Assembly: GCA_933207985.1 (NCBI GenBank)
Contig: OW240918.1
Span: 108,837,739-108,901,738 of the forward strand
Direction: 5' to 3'
Length of the DNA stretch: 64,000 nt
From: Pelobates cultripes
Taxonomy: Eukaryota > Chordata > Amphibia > Anura > Pelobatidae
In this document: positions 1 through 11,379 of the stretch, one piece after another
Layout of the letters: each line of letters starts with the position of its first letter
Numbering within the stretch: position 1 is the stretch's first letter
Made by a program: the position numbers and the translations under genes
Notes under the pieces: model-generated
The model's database searches: none
Seen by the model: only the letters and a program-made list of their open reading frames with translations
Told to the model about the DNA's origin: nothing

Positions 1-305
1 AACCTAGCTATGCATTTCCCTATCTAATCAACAGCAGCTACACTTTCCCTCCTCTCACTAAGCATGCAGCCTGAGAATGAATCTAAAATGGATGCTGTCC
101 AGTAGGTGGGAGGGTCTGCTAGGGAGGGTGTGCTGCTAATTGGCTGGAATGTGTCTGCTGACTGTGAGGTACAGGGTCAAAGTTTACTCAATGATGACGA
201 ATAGGGGGCGGATCGAACCGCGCATATGTTCGCCCGCCGTTACGAACGCGAACATGCTATGTTCGCCAGGAACCGTTCGCCGGCGAACCGTTCAGTACAT
301 CACTA
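1..305. mobile_element. hAT-like MITE, left end outside the window
   Basis: This is non-coding repeat DNA. The stretch at about 107-197 is nearly the same as the middle of a second copy at 49553-49762, and the right edge ends in ACATCACTA like that copy's terminal inverted repeat. The right side (about 200-300) is longer than in the other copy and is made of alternating GTTCGC/GCGAAC palindromic words. The second copy has 8-bp target-site duplications, which points to the hAT superfamily. The left terminus is not visible, so the true length is unknown. Short ORFs here are not genes. Confidence 0.65.
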
Positions 306-741
306 TTAGGGAATTGTTATGAGAATAAACTTAAACATTATTCCAATTTAGCATCATTGCAAAGTTGATGGTGCAGGGACTATTCTTCACCAATAGTTCT
401 GAGAGTGATTAGAACTGTGGTAATTGATATTTGCAATTATTGCTGCAGCTCAAAACAAGCCCTTTAAAGCTTTCAACCAGACAGCTGCAATTCAACTGCC
501 GAACAGGCACTTTTCTGGGGGGGTTGTTGAGAGGCTACCAACCTGAATTGATTTCTGTAGCCCCAAATCACTTAGAGGGTGGATGTAGATAGTCCACATG
601 TATGTGGTATAGCCCAAATGTATGTGGTATTACTGCCATGCTACTCTATAACTTTGTAGAATATCAGCAAGGAGCAGAGGTTACAGTTCATATATTTGTA
701 CATACGTACATACATATCAACTGCAATTCTATATTTTTCAA
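306..741. other. unassigned non-coding DNA
   Basis: AT-rich sequence without a coding signal or a repeat that I recognise. A short direct repeat (a word close to ATGTATGTGGTAT) occurs at about 598-632. A gene here is not supported. Confidence 0.5.
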
Positions 742-1330
742 ATGCTTGATAGACATGTGCAATTCGTTTTATTCCGAATGCAAATTCAGAGGAATTTCGG
801 CAATTTGGACATTCAGATGCTTCTGAATGTCCGAATTTCTGAATTACCAAATTTCTGAAGTGCCAAAGTGACGAATTTCTGAAGTGCCGAACCGAATTAA
901 ATAATTGCCGATTTCCTGAATTGCAGAAGTGCCGAATTTCGGAAGTACCGAACCGAATTGTCGAAGTGCTTCGGTTTTCTGAAAAGTGGCAAAACAGAAG
1001 AGGAAGGAAAAATTATGGGAATGATGACAGGAATAAAACCCTAACCCTACCCCTAATCCTACCCCTAATTCTACCCCTAACCCTACCCCTACCCCCACCC
1101 CTAACATCTAATCCAAGATGTGTAAGTGGTTGTGGTGGTTAGGAGTAGGGTTAGGGGTAGGGCTAGGGTTAAGGGTAGGCTTAGGAAATTGCCAAAGTCC
1201 CAAATTTCGAAAGTGCCAAACTGAACCACAGTGCCACAGTGCCAAATTGCCGCAGTCCCAAATTGCCGAAGTCCTGAATTTCGGAATTGCCAAACCAAAT
1301 TTTTTGCCCAATCACATCCCTAATACTTGA
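742..1330. mobile_element. hAT-like foldback MITE with imperfect 8-bp TSD
   Basis: The element body is about 750-1322. Its ends read TAGACATGTGCAATTCG on the left and, reverse-complemented, TAGGGATGTGATTGG on the right, giving imperfect terminal inverted repeats. It is flanked by ATGCTTGA (742-749) and ATACTTGA (1323-1330), a 7/8 match that fits a hAT-type 8-bp target-site duplication. The arms consist of a degenerate 12-16 bp word around GAATTTCTGAAGTGCC repeated many times, inverted about the middle, so the whole element can fold back. The centre holds telomere-like arrays. No transposase is encoded, so it would depend on an enzyme supplied in trans. Confidence 0.7.
1034..1190. repeat. inverted telomere-like CCCTAA/TTAGGG-variant arrays
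   Basis: About 1036-1105 is a C-strand array of CCCTAACCCCTA-like units, and about 1138-1182 is the complementary TTAGGGGTAGGG-like array, separated by about 30 bp. The arrays lie at the centre of the foldback MITE and continue its inverted symmetry. This points to expansion inside the element and not to a telomere fusion. Confidence 0.7.
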
Positions 1331-1540
1331 TAACTTGCACTTTCTGTCATGGTCAATATGTGGGCAAGATGACATGGAAGCCTAATGATCGCGTCAGGGA
1401 GCATTTCATTAATATAGAGTCTAATAGTTGGCTTACTACTGGGAACAGACATTTCCCAACTTCATGTTGGCCATCTACACTACTTTTCATTTCATGGAAT
1501 AGAGAAGATTGTGAAATCTTTGAGAGGTTGGGAACTAATC
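1331..1540 (+). pseudogene. Penelope-like element GIY-YIG endonuclease fragment
   Basis: About 60 codons in frame from 1327 carry a Cys-x2-Cys pair followed by YVGK and then R-x2-EH, spaced as in the C-terminal GIY-YIG endonuclease of Penelope-like retroelements. In that family this domain nicks DNA for target-primed reverse transcription. Only the domain's middle is present. The reverse transcriptase is absent, and the reading frame runs straight into LINE 3' UTR sequence at about 1540, so the ORF is chimeric and not a functional protein. Two other GIY-YIG copies from a different PLE lie near 56.6-58.9 kb. The call rests on motif spacing alone and could be wrong. Confidence 0.45.
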
Positions 1541-1690
1541 CACATTTTTTTCCTAGTTTGTTGCAAAATTGGAAGCGCTTCAGACTGGGTTTTTTGCCTT
1601 CTTTTGGATCAACAGCAAAAACATATGTGAGCAAGGCTGAACTTGATAGACGCAAGTCTCTATTCATCTATGTAACTATATAACTATGTA
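1541..1690 (+). mobile_element. CR1/L2-type LINE 3' end
   Basis: This is the same 3' UTR seen in reverse at 7152-7330 and 36330-36520: the shared words are GGCTGAACTTGAT, GACGCAAGTCTC and a tail of TATGTAAC-like octamers. Only the terminal 150 bp are present, which is typical of severe 5' truncation during target-primed reverse transcription. Confidence 0.75.
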
Positions 1691-2660
1691 AATCATCTCC
1701 AGAAGGCAGATCTGGATTTGGATGTTCTTGGCACTAGTACTCCCTCAAGTTTGAATGTGGAAACAGATATTTCCATTTTGTATTAAATAGGGAGTTGTGT
1801 GTTTATATATTTGTTGCCCCCATGATGTTTGTATGTCTGTTCATTCATTTAGTTTTACTTAAGTTATCATGATGGCAGAAATATTGTCAAATAAGGCTAA
1901 TAAAAACACATAAAATAAAATAATATCAATAAATATGGGTAAATAAAATAGATCCAATAGAATAAGGAAAGTTATACCAACAATAAGTGTTTAAATGGAA
2001 ACTTCGCAACAGTTTGTAAGTTAGTTGGTTTTGATTTGGGATGATGTCAAGGATGTGTAAAAATAAGTTTTCTTCTGAATTTCATGTAATAGGTGAATAT
2101 AATGCAGTAATAATAGATATGGTCTGCAGATCAAGCATTCTTTCATTTTTTTTTTTTAGTCCTACATTATGTGTTTCCATTGTTTATTCTTTTTTTTAGA
2201 GCTGATGATTATAAGTTTTGTGACAATTGTTGTTTTAAATGGATACTTTGTTGAGAACACAATTAGTTACAATGAGTAAAAATTCTTTAAAATGTAGCCC
2301 TTTTATATCTTTTTTATACTGTTGCACTTTTTTTGTTATTATTATTTTGTGGTGTGGTAAAGGAAATATTGTAATTTTTAGGAAGCTTGCGACTTAGAAT
2401 AGCTTAGTTGATGTGGTATTAGCCTGCAATTTATACCTGAGCCAGTTCGGGTTTTTTATCTGATTTATTAGAAGTATCAGGAGCACTTGATGTGGTGTAT
2501 TGAGAGTGGCTTCATGGAACTATAGAGTAGAAGGTGTACCTTGAATTAAGTCTAGTTATAGTGCTGAACTATAAAATGCGTAGACTGCTGTTAGATTGGT
2601 AAACTGCAAGTTCTACATGCTGTACATTGCTGGATTGTTTTTAAACCCAAGCGTTTGAAA
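1691..2660. other. unassigned AT-rich DNA
   Basis: About 970 bp of AT-rich sequence with several T-runs (for example near 2145-2200 and 2325). No ORF of note, RNA gene or repeat family is recognisable. Confidence 0.5.
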
Positions 2661-3112
2661 TACAGTGGGACCTCGGTTTACGAATTTAATGCGTTCTCCG
2701 GGACATTTCTTATTGCGAAAAATTTGTAAACCGAAATGTGGTTTCCCATAGGAATGCATTGAAAAACAATTAATCTGTTCTGGAGGTCAGAAAAAAGTCA
2801 AAAGGAGCTGGCATGGAAACCAACCCTCAATGCAGAACACACAATGAAAGGCATGCAAACGACGAAGCTCAGCTCCCTACCTTTCCACAGCTTGAGAAAT
2901 GCACCAAAAAGTCCCAAAACAACTGCAAACAATTTCCAGAATGGCTCCAAAACTCGATGCAAAAGCTGCTCCAATACCTCCACACTCGACGCCACATGCT
3001 ACCCACAGGCTCCAGCATGCAGGGGGCGGTGCTATAAACCTCCCAGGTGCAATGCATCCTGAGGAAATTTGCTTTGTATTGCGAAACAAAATTGTAAACC
3101 GAGGCATTATTT

Positions 3113-6100
3113 CCTTTTTTTTTTATGTTGATAATCTTTATTATTTCCTTAAGAAAAAGAAAAAAAATGTTTTTTCACAATAGACAAATGACAATTTTAA
3201 AACATGTATATAAGAGGCTGAAAAGAACACAATAATACATGAACACAGGAAGTATAAATATCACATCTAAAATTTACATGTAGTTTGTATATAGCTCCTG
3301 TGTAATAATATATATATAGGACTAAATCCTTCTGCATCTGATTTCCTCTCTTTCGACAATAAACCAATCAAGGAGGAAAAAAGAAGAAAAAAAAAAAAAG
3401 AACACATATGGAGGAGCATATCGAGAGACTATGCACAACTGATTGAGTTTAATTTTGCAACATACCTTATTTGGTATGTGACATATAATAGGGATCAAAT
3501 AGGTTGTATCAGTATGACGGTAGAAGACAATAAGTAAGATGAGACATATGTTTTTTTACCCTCTGCTGTCTTCCAACCTCTCCGCTAACACTTGACTGGA
3601 TCAAAGAACTTAGCCCTCAAGAAAACCTTGTGCATGTCTAGTCCCTGCGGGAGGTTTAAACCCTAGTATTCTCCAACTTGGAGACCCAGTTTTCCCATTG
3701 TTCTATTTGTGGACTAAAAATGTTTTCCTGCCTTAAGATCCCTATCTCTCTTCTACAATGATTCTGAACTTGGAATTTTATCATTTCCCAGTGTGGAATA
3801 TCTGGGAGTTTCCAGAATCTTGCAAGAGATGCTTTAGTCTCCGTTAATATAAGTATAATTAGCTCTTTTTTAGACAATGGGAGATTAGGCCAACCAAGAT
3901 GAAGTATCATTGATTTACAGGTAAAGTCCAGATCAACCTCCACCTCTTCTCTACAGAATTTTACTACCTTCTTCCATAATTGTAATATTATTGGACATGA
4001 CATGACCACCAGATATGAACATAGTCAGCCTGAGGTGACATGCATCTCCAGCACGTATTTTGGGTATCTGGATACATTTTTGATCATTTATTAGGAACAT
4101 AATGCCATCTATTAATAATTTTGTAATGGCTCTCAGTGATATTAAAGCAATGTATGGCTTTAATTACTGCATTATTTGCACTTATCCACTCTTTTCTAGA
4201 GATACTGATCTGTAAGTCCTTTTCCCAGGAATTAAGAGCTGGAAAGACTGGAATGGTTTTAAATAGATCGCACAGGTTTGCACATCTTGATACCAATTTT
4301 TCATTACTCTTAATATTTAGTGTATTTAAGAAAGATTGTAAACCTTCTGAAGTTTCTTCTACTTTGTGTTTGTTTATAAAATGTTTTCTCCTTAAGTATG
4401 TAAAATTTTCTTTATATGGAAGAGAAAAAGTTTGTCTAATTTGTTCAAAAGGAGCAATCTGATTTTGCTGCATAATCTGATCAATTCTATGTATACCGTT
4501 AGCCTTTCAAGTTCTAACACTTAAGTCTTCAATATTAGCTGTCAGAATGTTTAATGGCAAATCTTTAATAATTTTGTCTACAATCTTAAGTCTCTTTTTC
4601 CAGTTTTTCTGAATGTTGCATTAAATTATTTATGATTAAACCTGTGTAGAGCTTATCCTCATTGTTAGTTTTCCAAAATATGGATAATAAATCTAGGACA
4701 TTCATTCTTATCGCTTCTATTTTGGCCCAAGCTTCCTCCCTGGAACTCTCTTTCAAAGTTGTAACTAAATGAGCCAATGCACATGTCTCATATAACTCTA
4801 ACATGTTAGGCAAACCCATTCCTTCATTTTTAGAATTTAAATTTAATATTTTTCTATTGACTCTAGTTTTTTTTTTTTTTAACCAGATATATTTATCTAA
4901 AGCAGACTGGATCATTGTAAGCCATGGTTTGGGGACTTTTAAAGGAAGCATACGAAATATGTAGTTCTATTTCGGGATTATGTAGGATTTTATTAGGTTT
5001 ATCCTGCCTGTCCATGAAATCTTTGCGTTTCTTAAATCTTTTAGTTGTTTATTTATTTGTTTCATTAAGGGCAATATATTATTCTCTACAATTTTATTTG
5101 GATCCCTAGAAATATTTATTCCCAAATATTGAATAACTTTTACCCATTCAAAGTCATATTTTGCTTTGATCCTTGCTTGCACATCTTTTTTTTTGCTAAA
5201 AACATGGTTTTATCTGTATTTAGGTTAAAGTTTGAATGTTGGCCAAATTCTGATATAACTTTTAATAGTTTCTCAATTGATGTTTCTGGGTCTGAAATAG
5301 TAACCAAGATGTCATCCCCATATAATAATGTTTTGTATTCTTCTTGGCCTATTCTAACTCCTTTAATCGTTGGATTATCTCTAATTTTACAAACTAGAGG
5401 CTCAATATATATCAGATACAGCAGAGGGGAGAGGGGACAGCCTTGTCTTGTTCCATTACTGATTTTAAACCAGTCAGATATAACTCCCCTTCTTATAGTT
5501 CTAGCCATTGAGGCAACATACAGAGCCATAATGGCATTTAAAATCCAGCCCTCAAATCCAAAGGCTCTCAGAGCTGCCCTCAGAAAGTCCCACCTGACCC
5601 TGTCAAAGGCCTTTTCCGCGTCTTATGACAGGGTCAGAAGTGGGACTTCCAACTCATGAACAGCATCCATAATATCCACTATTGTCCTTACTCTATTAGT
5701 AGAGTGTCTGTCTCTACTAAAACTGACCTGATCTTTATGGATCAAGTTCGGTAAAATGGTTTGCAACCTGTTTGCTAAAATGCTTGAGTATATTTTGATG
5801 TCTGTATTTAACAGCGAAATAGAATGATAATTCTTTATATATTCTGTTGATTTTTCGGGTTTATGTATTGGAATGATGGTTGCATATAGCATTTCTTTTG
5901 GGATGTCTTTTTCCTTTACTATATTATTAAACAAATCTTTTAGATGGACTAACAGAATGTCTTTAAATTGTTGGAAAAATACATTTGAGTTGCCATCTGG
6001 ACCAGGGGTTTTACTTTTTTTTATAGTATCTATTGCCTTCCTGATCTCTATTTCTGAAAAAGGTTCACTAATGGATTTTAATTGTTCCATTGATATTTTT

Positions 6101-6353
6101 TTCATACATTTGTTGTTCTTAAAATATGAATCTGGGTTATTTTGTTGGTTAGGTAGGTTGTACAAGTCTTGATAAAAACTATTAAATGCTTTACCTATAT
6201 TTTCTGGAGAAAGTTGGAGCCCATCCTGCGTAATGATTTTCTGTACAGTCCTATTCGTTTTTTTCCCCTTAATTTTATTTGTAAGAATCCTATTTGTGCG
6301 GTTACCTGTATAATACCATTTTGTTTTTAAATATTCTAATTTTCTAACAGTTT
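3113..6353 (-). mobile_element. L1-like LINE insertion, 5'-truncated, with TSD
   Basis: A minus-strand retroposon of about 3.2 kb inserted in the Tigger-like element. Its poly(A) tail appears as a T-run at about 3115-3130. It is bounded by identical 14-bp copies of CCGAGGCATTATTT (3099-3112 and 6354-6367), the expected target-site duplication. The body contains only the RT and C-terminal part of ORF2, so the 5' end, with ORF1 and the endonuclease, was never copied or was lost. The RT motifs and the C-terminal domain are of the L1/Tx1 group. Confidence 0.85.
3656..6345 (-). pseudogene. L1-like ORF2 remnant (reverse transcriptase and C-terminal domain)
   Basis: Reading right to left, the frames give the linker before RT, then KTPGPDG-like and PIHKPEK-like blocks (about 6165-5623), then NGTRQGCPLSPLL and LLYGDDIL (5529-5140; YGDD is the catalytic pair), then the region with WTGRINLIK (about 5182-4967), a basic W-K-rich block (4951-4586) and the C-terminal part (4473-3656). 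These are in order for an L1-type ORF2. At least five separate frames are used, so frameshifts and stops break the protein; it cannot be active. The endonuclease half is missing. It lies wholly within the LINE insertion and has no host relevance. Confidence 0.85.
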
Positions 6354-6386
6354 CCGAGGCATTATTTTCAATGGATTTTCATTTGT

Positions 6387-6811
6387 AAACCGAAAATTAT
6401 GTTAACCGAGTCATTTGTAAACCAAGGTCCCACTGTAAATTAAGAAGGAATTTTTAAAAATGTATTTGATCTCAGTATCACTGCATTCATTTACATTTTC
6501 AAGTAGCTGAGTGAAAGCCACAGTGAGTAGCAGATGGCACAGTGTGCATTTAAAAGTATTAATTGAATAACAAAATGGCAATCAGATTGAGAGTTTCACA
6601 CTAAACCTTAAAAAGAGACCAGAAAGTTACCAAGTGATCATTCACTATTATTATTTGACTGAGAGCAGAAGCATCACAGTTCAGGTAGAAACTCAGGGAA
6701 AATTACACTCTGACCTTGCTTCCATGTTCTCTGTAATCGTGCAACTTCCACTTACAGCCAAGACTCAACAAGGACACCAGGACGGAGAGGTGCCGGCAAC
6801 AATAGATCAGA
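6387..6811. repeat. local duplication, copy 1
   Basis: This segment starts inside the right end of the Tigger-like element, crosses its terminus and runs through about 375 bp of flanking DNA. It matches 9492-9915 almost base for base (only scattered differences seen). Both copies end abruptly at the word GATCAG/A. The duplicated flank contains no recognisable gene. Confidence 0.85.
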
Positions 6812-6965
6812 GATTCAGGGAGTATAAGTACAGAAATTGTGGTTTTTTGCTTCCTCTCCCTCATTCTGTGTATGCTATAGAGGGGGTTTTGTAGCCACCA
6901 TCCCTACAACAGTTGCCTGGACGCTACTCACCTTCCCCTCCTATACCCTGCACAGAGTACTGGTG

Positions 6966-7150
6966 TCATCTGTGTGTGTCGGCATGGATGTGTGTGCCTG
7001 CTTATGCCTGTGTTTGTTTGTGCCTGCATTTTCAAGTGTGTGCCTGTACATCTACGTGCCCGTGTGTGGGTAACTTGGTGTGTGTTTGTCCGTGTTTGCA
7101 TATGTATGTATGCATGTATGTATGCATCTGTGTATAAGTGTGTGTCTAAA
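6966..7150. repeat. GT-rich degenerate simple repeat
   Basis: A purine/pyrimidine-alternating TGTGTGTGCCTG-like tract, drifting into TATGTATGCATG. Cys/Val-rich translations of it are artefacts of the simple sequence. Confidence 0.7.
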
Positions 7151-7151
7151 G

Positions 7152-8345
7152 GTTACATAGTTACATACTTACATATCTGAAAAGAGACTTGCATCCATCA
7201 AGTTCAGCCTTCCTCACATTTGTTTTTTTGCTGTTGATCCAAAAGAAGGCAAAAAAAACCCAGTTTGAAGCACTTCCAATTTTGCAACAAACTAGGAAAA
7301 AAATTATTTCCTGACCCCAGAATGGCAGTCAGATTAATCCTTTGATCAAGCAGCTATTACCCTACATTGAAAAATTATATCCTGGAATATTCTGTTTTTG
7401 CAAATATGCATCTAGTTGCTGTTTGAACATCTGTATGGACTCAGATAAAACCACTTCTTCAGGCAGAAAATTCCACATCCTTATTGTTCTTGCAGTAAAA
7501 AAAAACCTTTTCTTTGCCTTAGACAAAATCTTCATTCTTCCAGTCTAAACGCATGTCCTTGTGTCCTATGTAAAGTCCGGTCTGTGAATAGATTTCCACA
7601 TAATGGTTTGTATTGGCCCCGAATATATTTGTATAATGTTATCATATCCCCTCTCAGGCGACGTTTTTCTAAACTAAAGAGGTTTAAATTTGTTAACCTT
7701 TCTTCATAGCTGATATGTTCCATTCCTTTTATTAATTTTGTAGCCCGCCTCATGAATACAGTTGGATCGCCATGGGGTTAAACAATAGCAAGGGGTGATG
7801 AGCGATTGAGGAGGGACAAAGCAGCCAGTTTCAATTGGTCTGGCAGTGTCCCTTGGACAACGCCCTGCTGGAGAACAATAGGACAGGAAAAAGGGGGAGA
7901 GGAAGAGGCACATTTTTCCATGGAAATAAAATACAATTTGCCCAAATAACACTTTTAAAGGGCAATACATCCCGGGGGCCATAGTCACAGTTAGTTTGAC
8001 ATGACCTGTGCTTCATAAAACCATGCTGATTTTTGCTGATAACCACGTTCATCTCTGGGAATTCTTGAATATTATCCCATAATAACCTTTCAAATACTTT
8101 TCCAGCCACAGAAGTTAAGCTCACAGGTTTATAATTTCAAGGCAAGGATTTTTAACCTTTTTTGAATATAGCAACCACATCCTCCTTCCTCCAATCCTCC
8201 GGAACACTTCCTGAAAGAAAAGAATCTTGAAAGATTAAAAGCAGAGGTTCACTTATTTCTACACTTAGTTCCTTAAGTACTCGTGGATGACTACCGTCAG
8301 GTTTGTTTATATTAGGTATGCTGCTTAATGTCAGTTCTGTCAATA
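7152..8345 (-). mobile_element. CR1/L2-type LINE, rearranged and internally replaced
   Basis: The left edge has the octamer tail (ACATAGTTACATA) and 3' UTR on the minus strand. About 7753-7532 encodes the C-terminal block with RRATKLI and YEERL. About 8343-7990 encodes the start of the RT with PDG, VPEDWRK and IFKKG, then GKVFE and HGF-like motifs. The RT core that should lie between them is missing; instead 7757-7985 holds about 230 bp that I cannot place, including a G-rich purine tract. The same LINE family is more complete at 36328-39573, which makes the gap clear. Confidence 0.8.
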
Positions 8346-9491
8346 TTGTGCTTGTGGTATGGGCACTCTGCTTTCATTTCACCCCAGATAGCCGAACCAA
8401 AGACCCCGACAATCACTAGACACAGCCCTGTTCATTAAACAGTAAACTGATATATGTATTTGTATTTACAAAGGAGTTATAGTCATCCTAAGTGAAACGT
8501 GGAACTACTTTTGGGAGAAAATTTATTTATCCAATAAACTTTCCTGGACAGGGTACTCTGAGATAAGAATGTACACCACAGACCAGAATAAGATGCTCGT
8601 TATTGGAGCATCTAGACCTGAAGATGGTGATCCATCTGTTTCTGCGGAGAGCCTCATTAAACTAGTCATCTACAGGAAAACTTATACTGTAAACATCTTT
8701 TTATTTCATTTTTGCTTTTGCATTTTGCTTTTGCATTTTGGTAGTGCATTATCGTTCCATGTACCAGATTAGAAAGTGGGTTCTTTTTAACCCATAGTTT
8801 CCTTTAAATATGCTAATAATCCTCTGTTCTTTCTGGAATTGAGCCAGATGTACACCAAAAAACACAAGCAATAGGTGTGGCTGAAATTTATAATTTCGCT
8901 AATCACATTATATTTGTTATACATTTCTTAGTAATTTGACATTTTCTTAATAGCTTTTACTTGAAATAATTTAGCCATTGAAGAATCAACCAGTCAGTTT
9001 ACTCGGAATTGAACAATTTTGAAAACATTCATTAATTTGACTACAAAATTACACTATAGATGGTTTCAGCACAAAGCAGTGAATTGTAATGCAATGATAC
9101 AACCTATTTAAAAATGTAGGCTAAAATAGCTAAACTAGTACTGAAAAAGTATGATAATTTTCCAAATACTTCACTCTTTAGGGTATAAAATAAAAGTTCC
9201 AGGTCCAATTTAAATATGACTGGGCTATTCTAGTTCTGAGAAGTTTGGTACCTGCTAAAATGTTTGCACTGGAAATATCTGAAATCCAGACAAAGGGTTT
9301 TATTTACTAAGAGGTTAAAAAGCTGGATAGCACATGAAATGAGTTTCACATGAGTTTCAAACAAAATCTGTTGAATAATGGCTTTTTAAACCTTAGATAA
9401 ATGAACTAATAATAGGTTAACATCAGAGTTTCCTAGACCATCAATGATCATCAATAGATCTTTAAAAATATTCAGACACATTACCATTAGC
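8346..9491. other. unassigned DNA
   Basis: About 1.1 kb with no recognisable repeat terminus, and no ORF with a family signature. The 67-codon ORF at 8569-8772 shows no motif and is most likely chance. Confidence 0.5.
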
Positions 9492-9915
9492 AAACCGAAA
9501 ATTATGTTAACCGAGTCATTTGTAAACCGAGGTCCCACTGTAAATTAAGAAGTAATTTTAAAAATTAATTTGATCTCAGTATCACTGCATTCATTTACAT
9601 TTTCAAATAGCTGAGTGAAAGCCACAGTGACTAGGAGATGGCGTAGTGTGCATTTAAAAGTATTAATTGAATACCAAAATGGCAATCAGATTGAGAGTTT
9701 CACACTAAACCTTTAAAAGAGACCAGAAAGTTACCAAGTGATCATTCACTATTATTATTTGACTGAGAGCAGAAGCATCACAGTTCAGGTAGAAACTCAG
9801 GGAAAATGACACTCTGACTTTGCTTCCATGTTCTCTGTAATCGTGCAACTTCCTCTTCCAGCCAAGACTCAACAAGGACACCAGGAGGGAGAGGTGCCGG
9901 CAACAATAGATCAGA
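9492..9915. repeat. local duplication, copy 2
   Basis: Second copy of 6387-6811 in the same orientation, about 3.1 kb away. It includes the 3' terminal ~45 bp of the Tigger-like element ending GGTCCCACTG, but not the rest of that element. The copy therefore arose after the transposon was already in place. The left junction follows CCATTAGC, which has no match beside copy 1. Confidence 0.85.
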
Positions 9916-11210
9916 TTTAACAGAGGACGATATGAGCTATGATGACAGATTCTCATGTTGACATTAACTTCCTCCACTTAGGTAGCCCTGGGGAGAGCAC
10001 TCCTTGGGCAGCTACAAGCCTGGTCTCACAGCTCCCTTGGAAGGGGATAGCAGTGATTATAGCTCCATTAGAAGCAGGTAAGGCGATCCGAATCGCCAGT
10101 ACCCCAACAGTGTCCCCACCACCCCCGGTGGGAAGACCCGCAAGGTAAGCGTTTCCTTTCGGGATACAAAATGCTCCCCCTGGATGGCGTTCGCCTATAC
10201 GAATGGCGGCCACCCAGGGGAGCACTTATTAATTACTTCCTTTGCAGTTTCTCACTTACGTTGCAGGCATGAACGTTCTGATTGATTGGTGTGAACATTC
10301 TAGTGGGATACCCGGGTGGTCCGCGTTCGGGAGACAAATGGGTTCCGTTCGCATGAGTGCTCCCGAATGGTCAACAGGGTATATAACACGAAATTCACAA
10401 AATACATAGAAATACATGGGGAACCGTACATTACACAAGGGAAAACACATAAATAAGCAGTGGGCATGGTACTCAGTGATGGTGGTCTGTCACAAGATGC
10501 TTCTATGATAAATGCAAAAAAACATTGAATATAGATTTTAACCCTTTTTTTCACAACAAGCCAGACCTTGGAGATCAAGAAGACTCTCATGAGTACAACC
10601 AGGTAAGTGCTTCTTCCTCTCCATTGTTAGAAAAACTGTGAGGTTGGCTTACAATAGAATTTATAAATATCCAATTCAAATACTAATTCCAAATGCATTC
10701 CAATTTTCAGATTCAGAGACAAAAATAGTAGAGACATAATTCAAAGATTTAATTTAAAAATGGTCTTTCATTCAAATCTTTGTCTACAAAAGGTTTCATA
10801 AGCAAATAACGATTTTGGTATGCATCCGGTAATTAATCTAAAGCTACTCAACTATTGGATATGATATCAATATTTCAAAATGGAAGTCATTCACTGCATA
10901 AGAGATCTTCTTAGAATTTCAGATTGAATGATAAAACTAGATCTTAAAGATGCAAATGTCACTGTTTCTATTGCTCATGAACATCAACCATTTCTCCAGT
11001 TTATTTAGCAAAAATAAAATTTCTTATATAACATATATTAGGAAAATCTCAGAATTGTTTTAAGGATTTTTTATTTTTTTTATTTCTTCAATGCCACTGG
11101 TTGTGTTTTGCAAATTGAAATACTGTTTGTGGCAGTGTACTACACAAGTGAACCCTGCCTGCACTCCCAAGGTCTGTTTTTAACTCTTTGTAGAAAGAAA
11201 ATCTCTTGTT
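9916..11210. other. unassigned DNA with a GC-richer block
   Basis: About 9950-10480 is GC-richer than its surroundings and contains a CCCCCACCACCCCCGGTGGG tract and an inverted pair GTGCTCCCC/GGGGAGCAC (around 10165-10230). The short ORFs on both strands share no family motif. It may be part of an LTR or DNA element that I do not recognise. About 10620-11210 is ordinary AT-rich DNA. Confidence 0.4.
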
Positions 11211-11379
11211 TTAAAGGGACACTATAGTCACCAAAACAACTACAGGTTAGTATAGTGGTTCCGGTTAATGTAGTGGTTAATGTAGCATGTTCCTGCAGGC
11301 TCTGCAATGTAAATGTTGTGTTTTCAGAAATATTGGTTAAATAGCATTTAAATCTTTGATTGTAGCATGAAAATATAGC
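11211..11379. mobile_element. TTAA-type MITE end (TTAAAGGGA...)
   Basis: The left edge TTAAAGGGACACTATAGTCA fits the TTAAAGGRR terminus of the T2 (Kolobok-group) MITEs described from Xenopus; piggyBac also uses TTAA targets. Only this end is clear. The sequence is cut off at 11380 where a second TTAA MITE begins. Confidence 0.6.

Larger units (their letters stand above)
2663..6435. mobile_element. pogo/Tigger-like DNA transposon, non-autonomous, interrupted
   Basis: The ends are CAGTGGGACCTCGGTTTACG on the left and its near-complement ending GGTCCCACTG on the right, flanked by TA on both sides (2661-2662 and 6436-6437). The TA duplication and the CAGTGGGACCTCGGTT terminus fit the pogo/Tigger branch of Tc1/mariner. 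Without the LINE insertion (3113-6353) and one copy of its target duplication the element would be about 520 bp, with no transposase. The words TTTGTAAACCGA recur just inside the right end, so the terminal motif is repeated subterminally. Confidence 0.8.

Noticed and set aside
1034..1190. Telomere fusion or a true interstitial telomere.
   Set aside because: The arrays are variant units inside a MITE with TSD-like flanks, so transposition explains them better.
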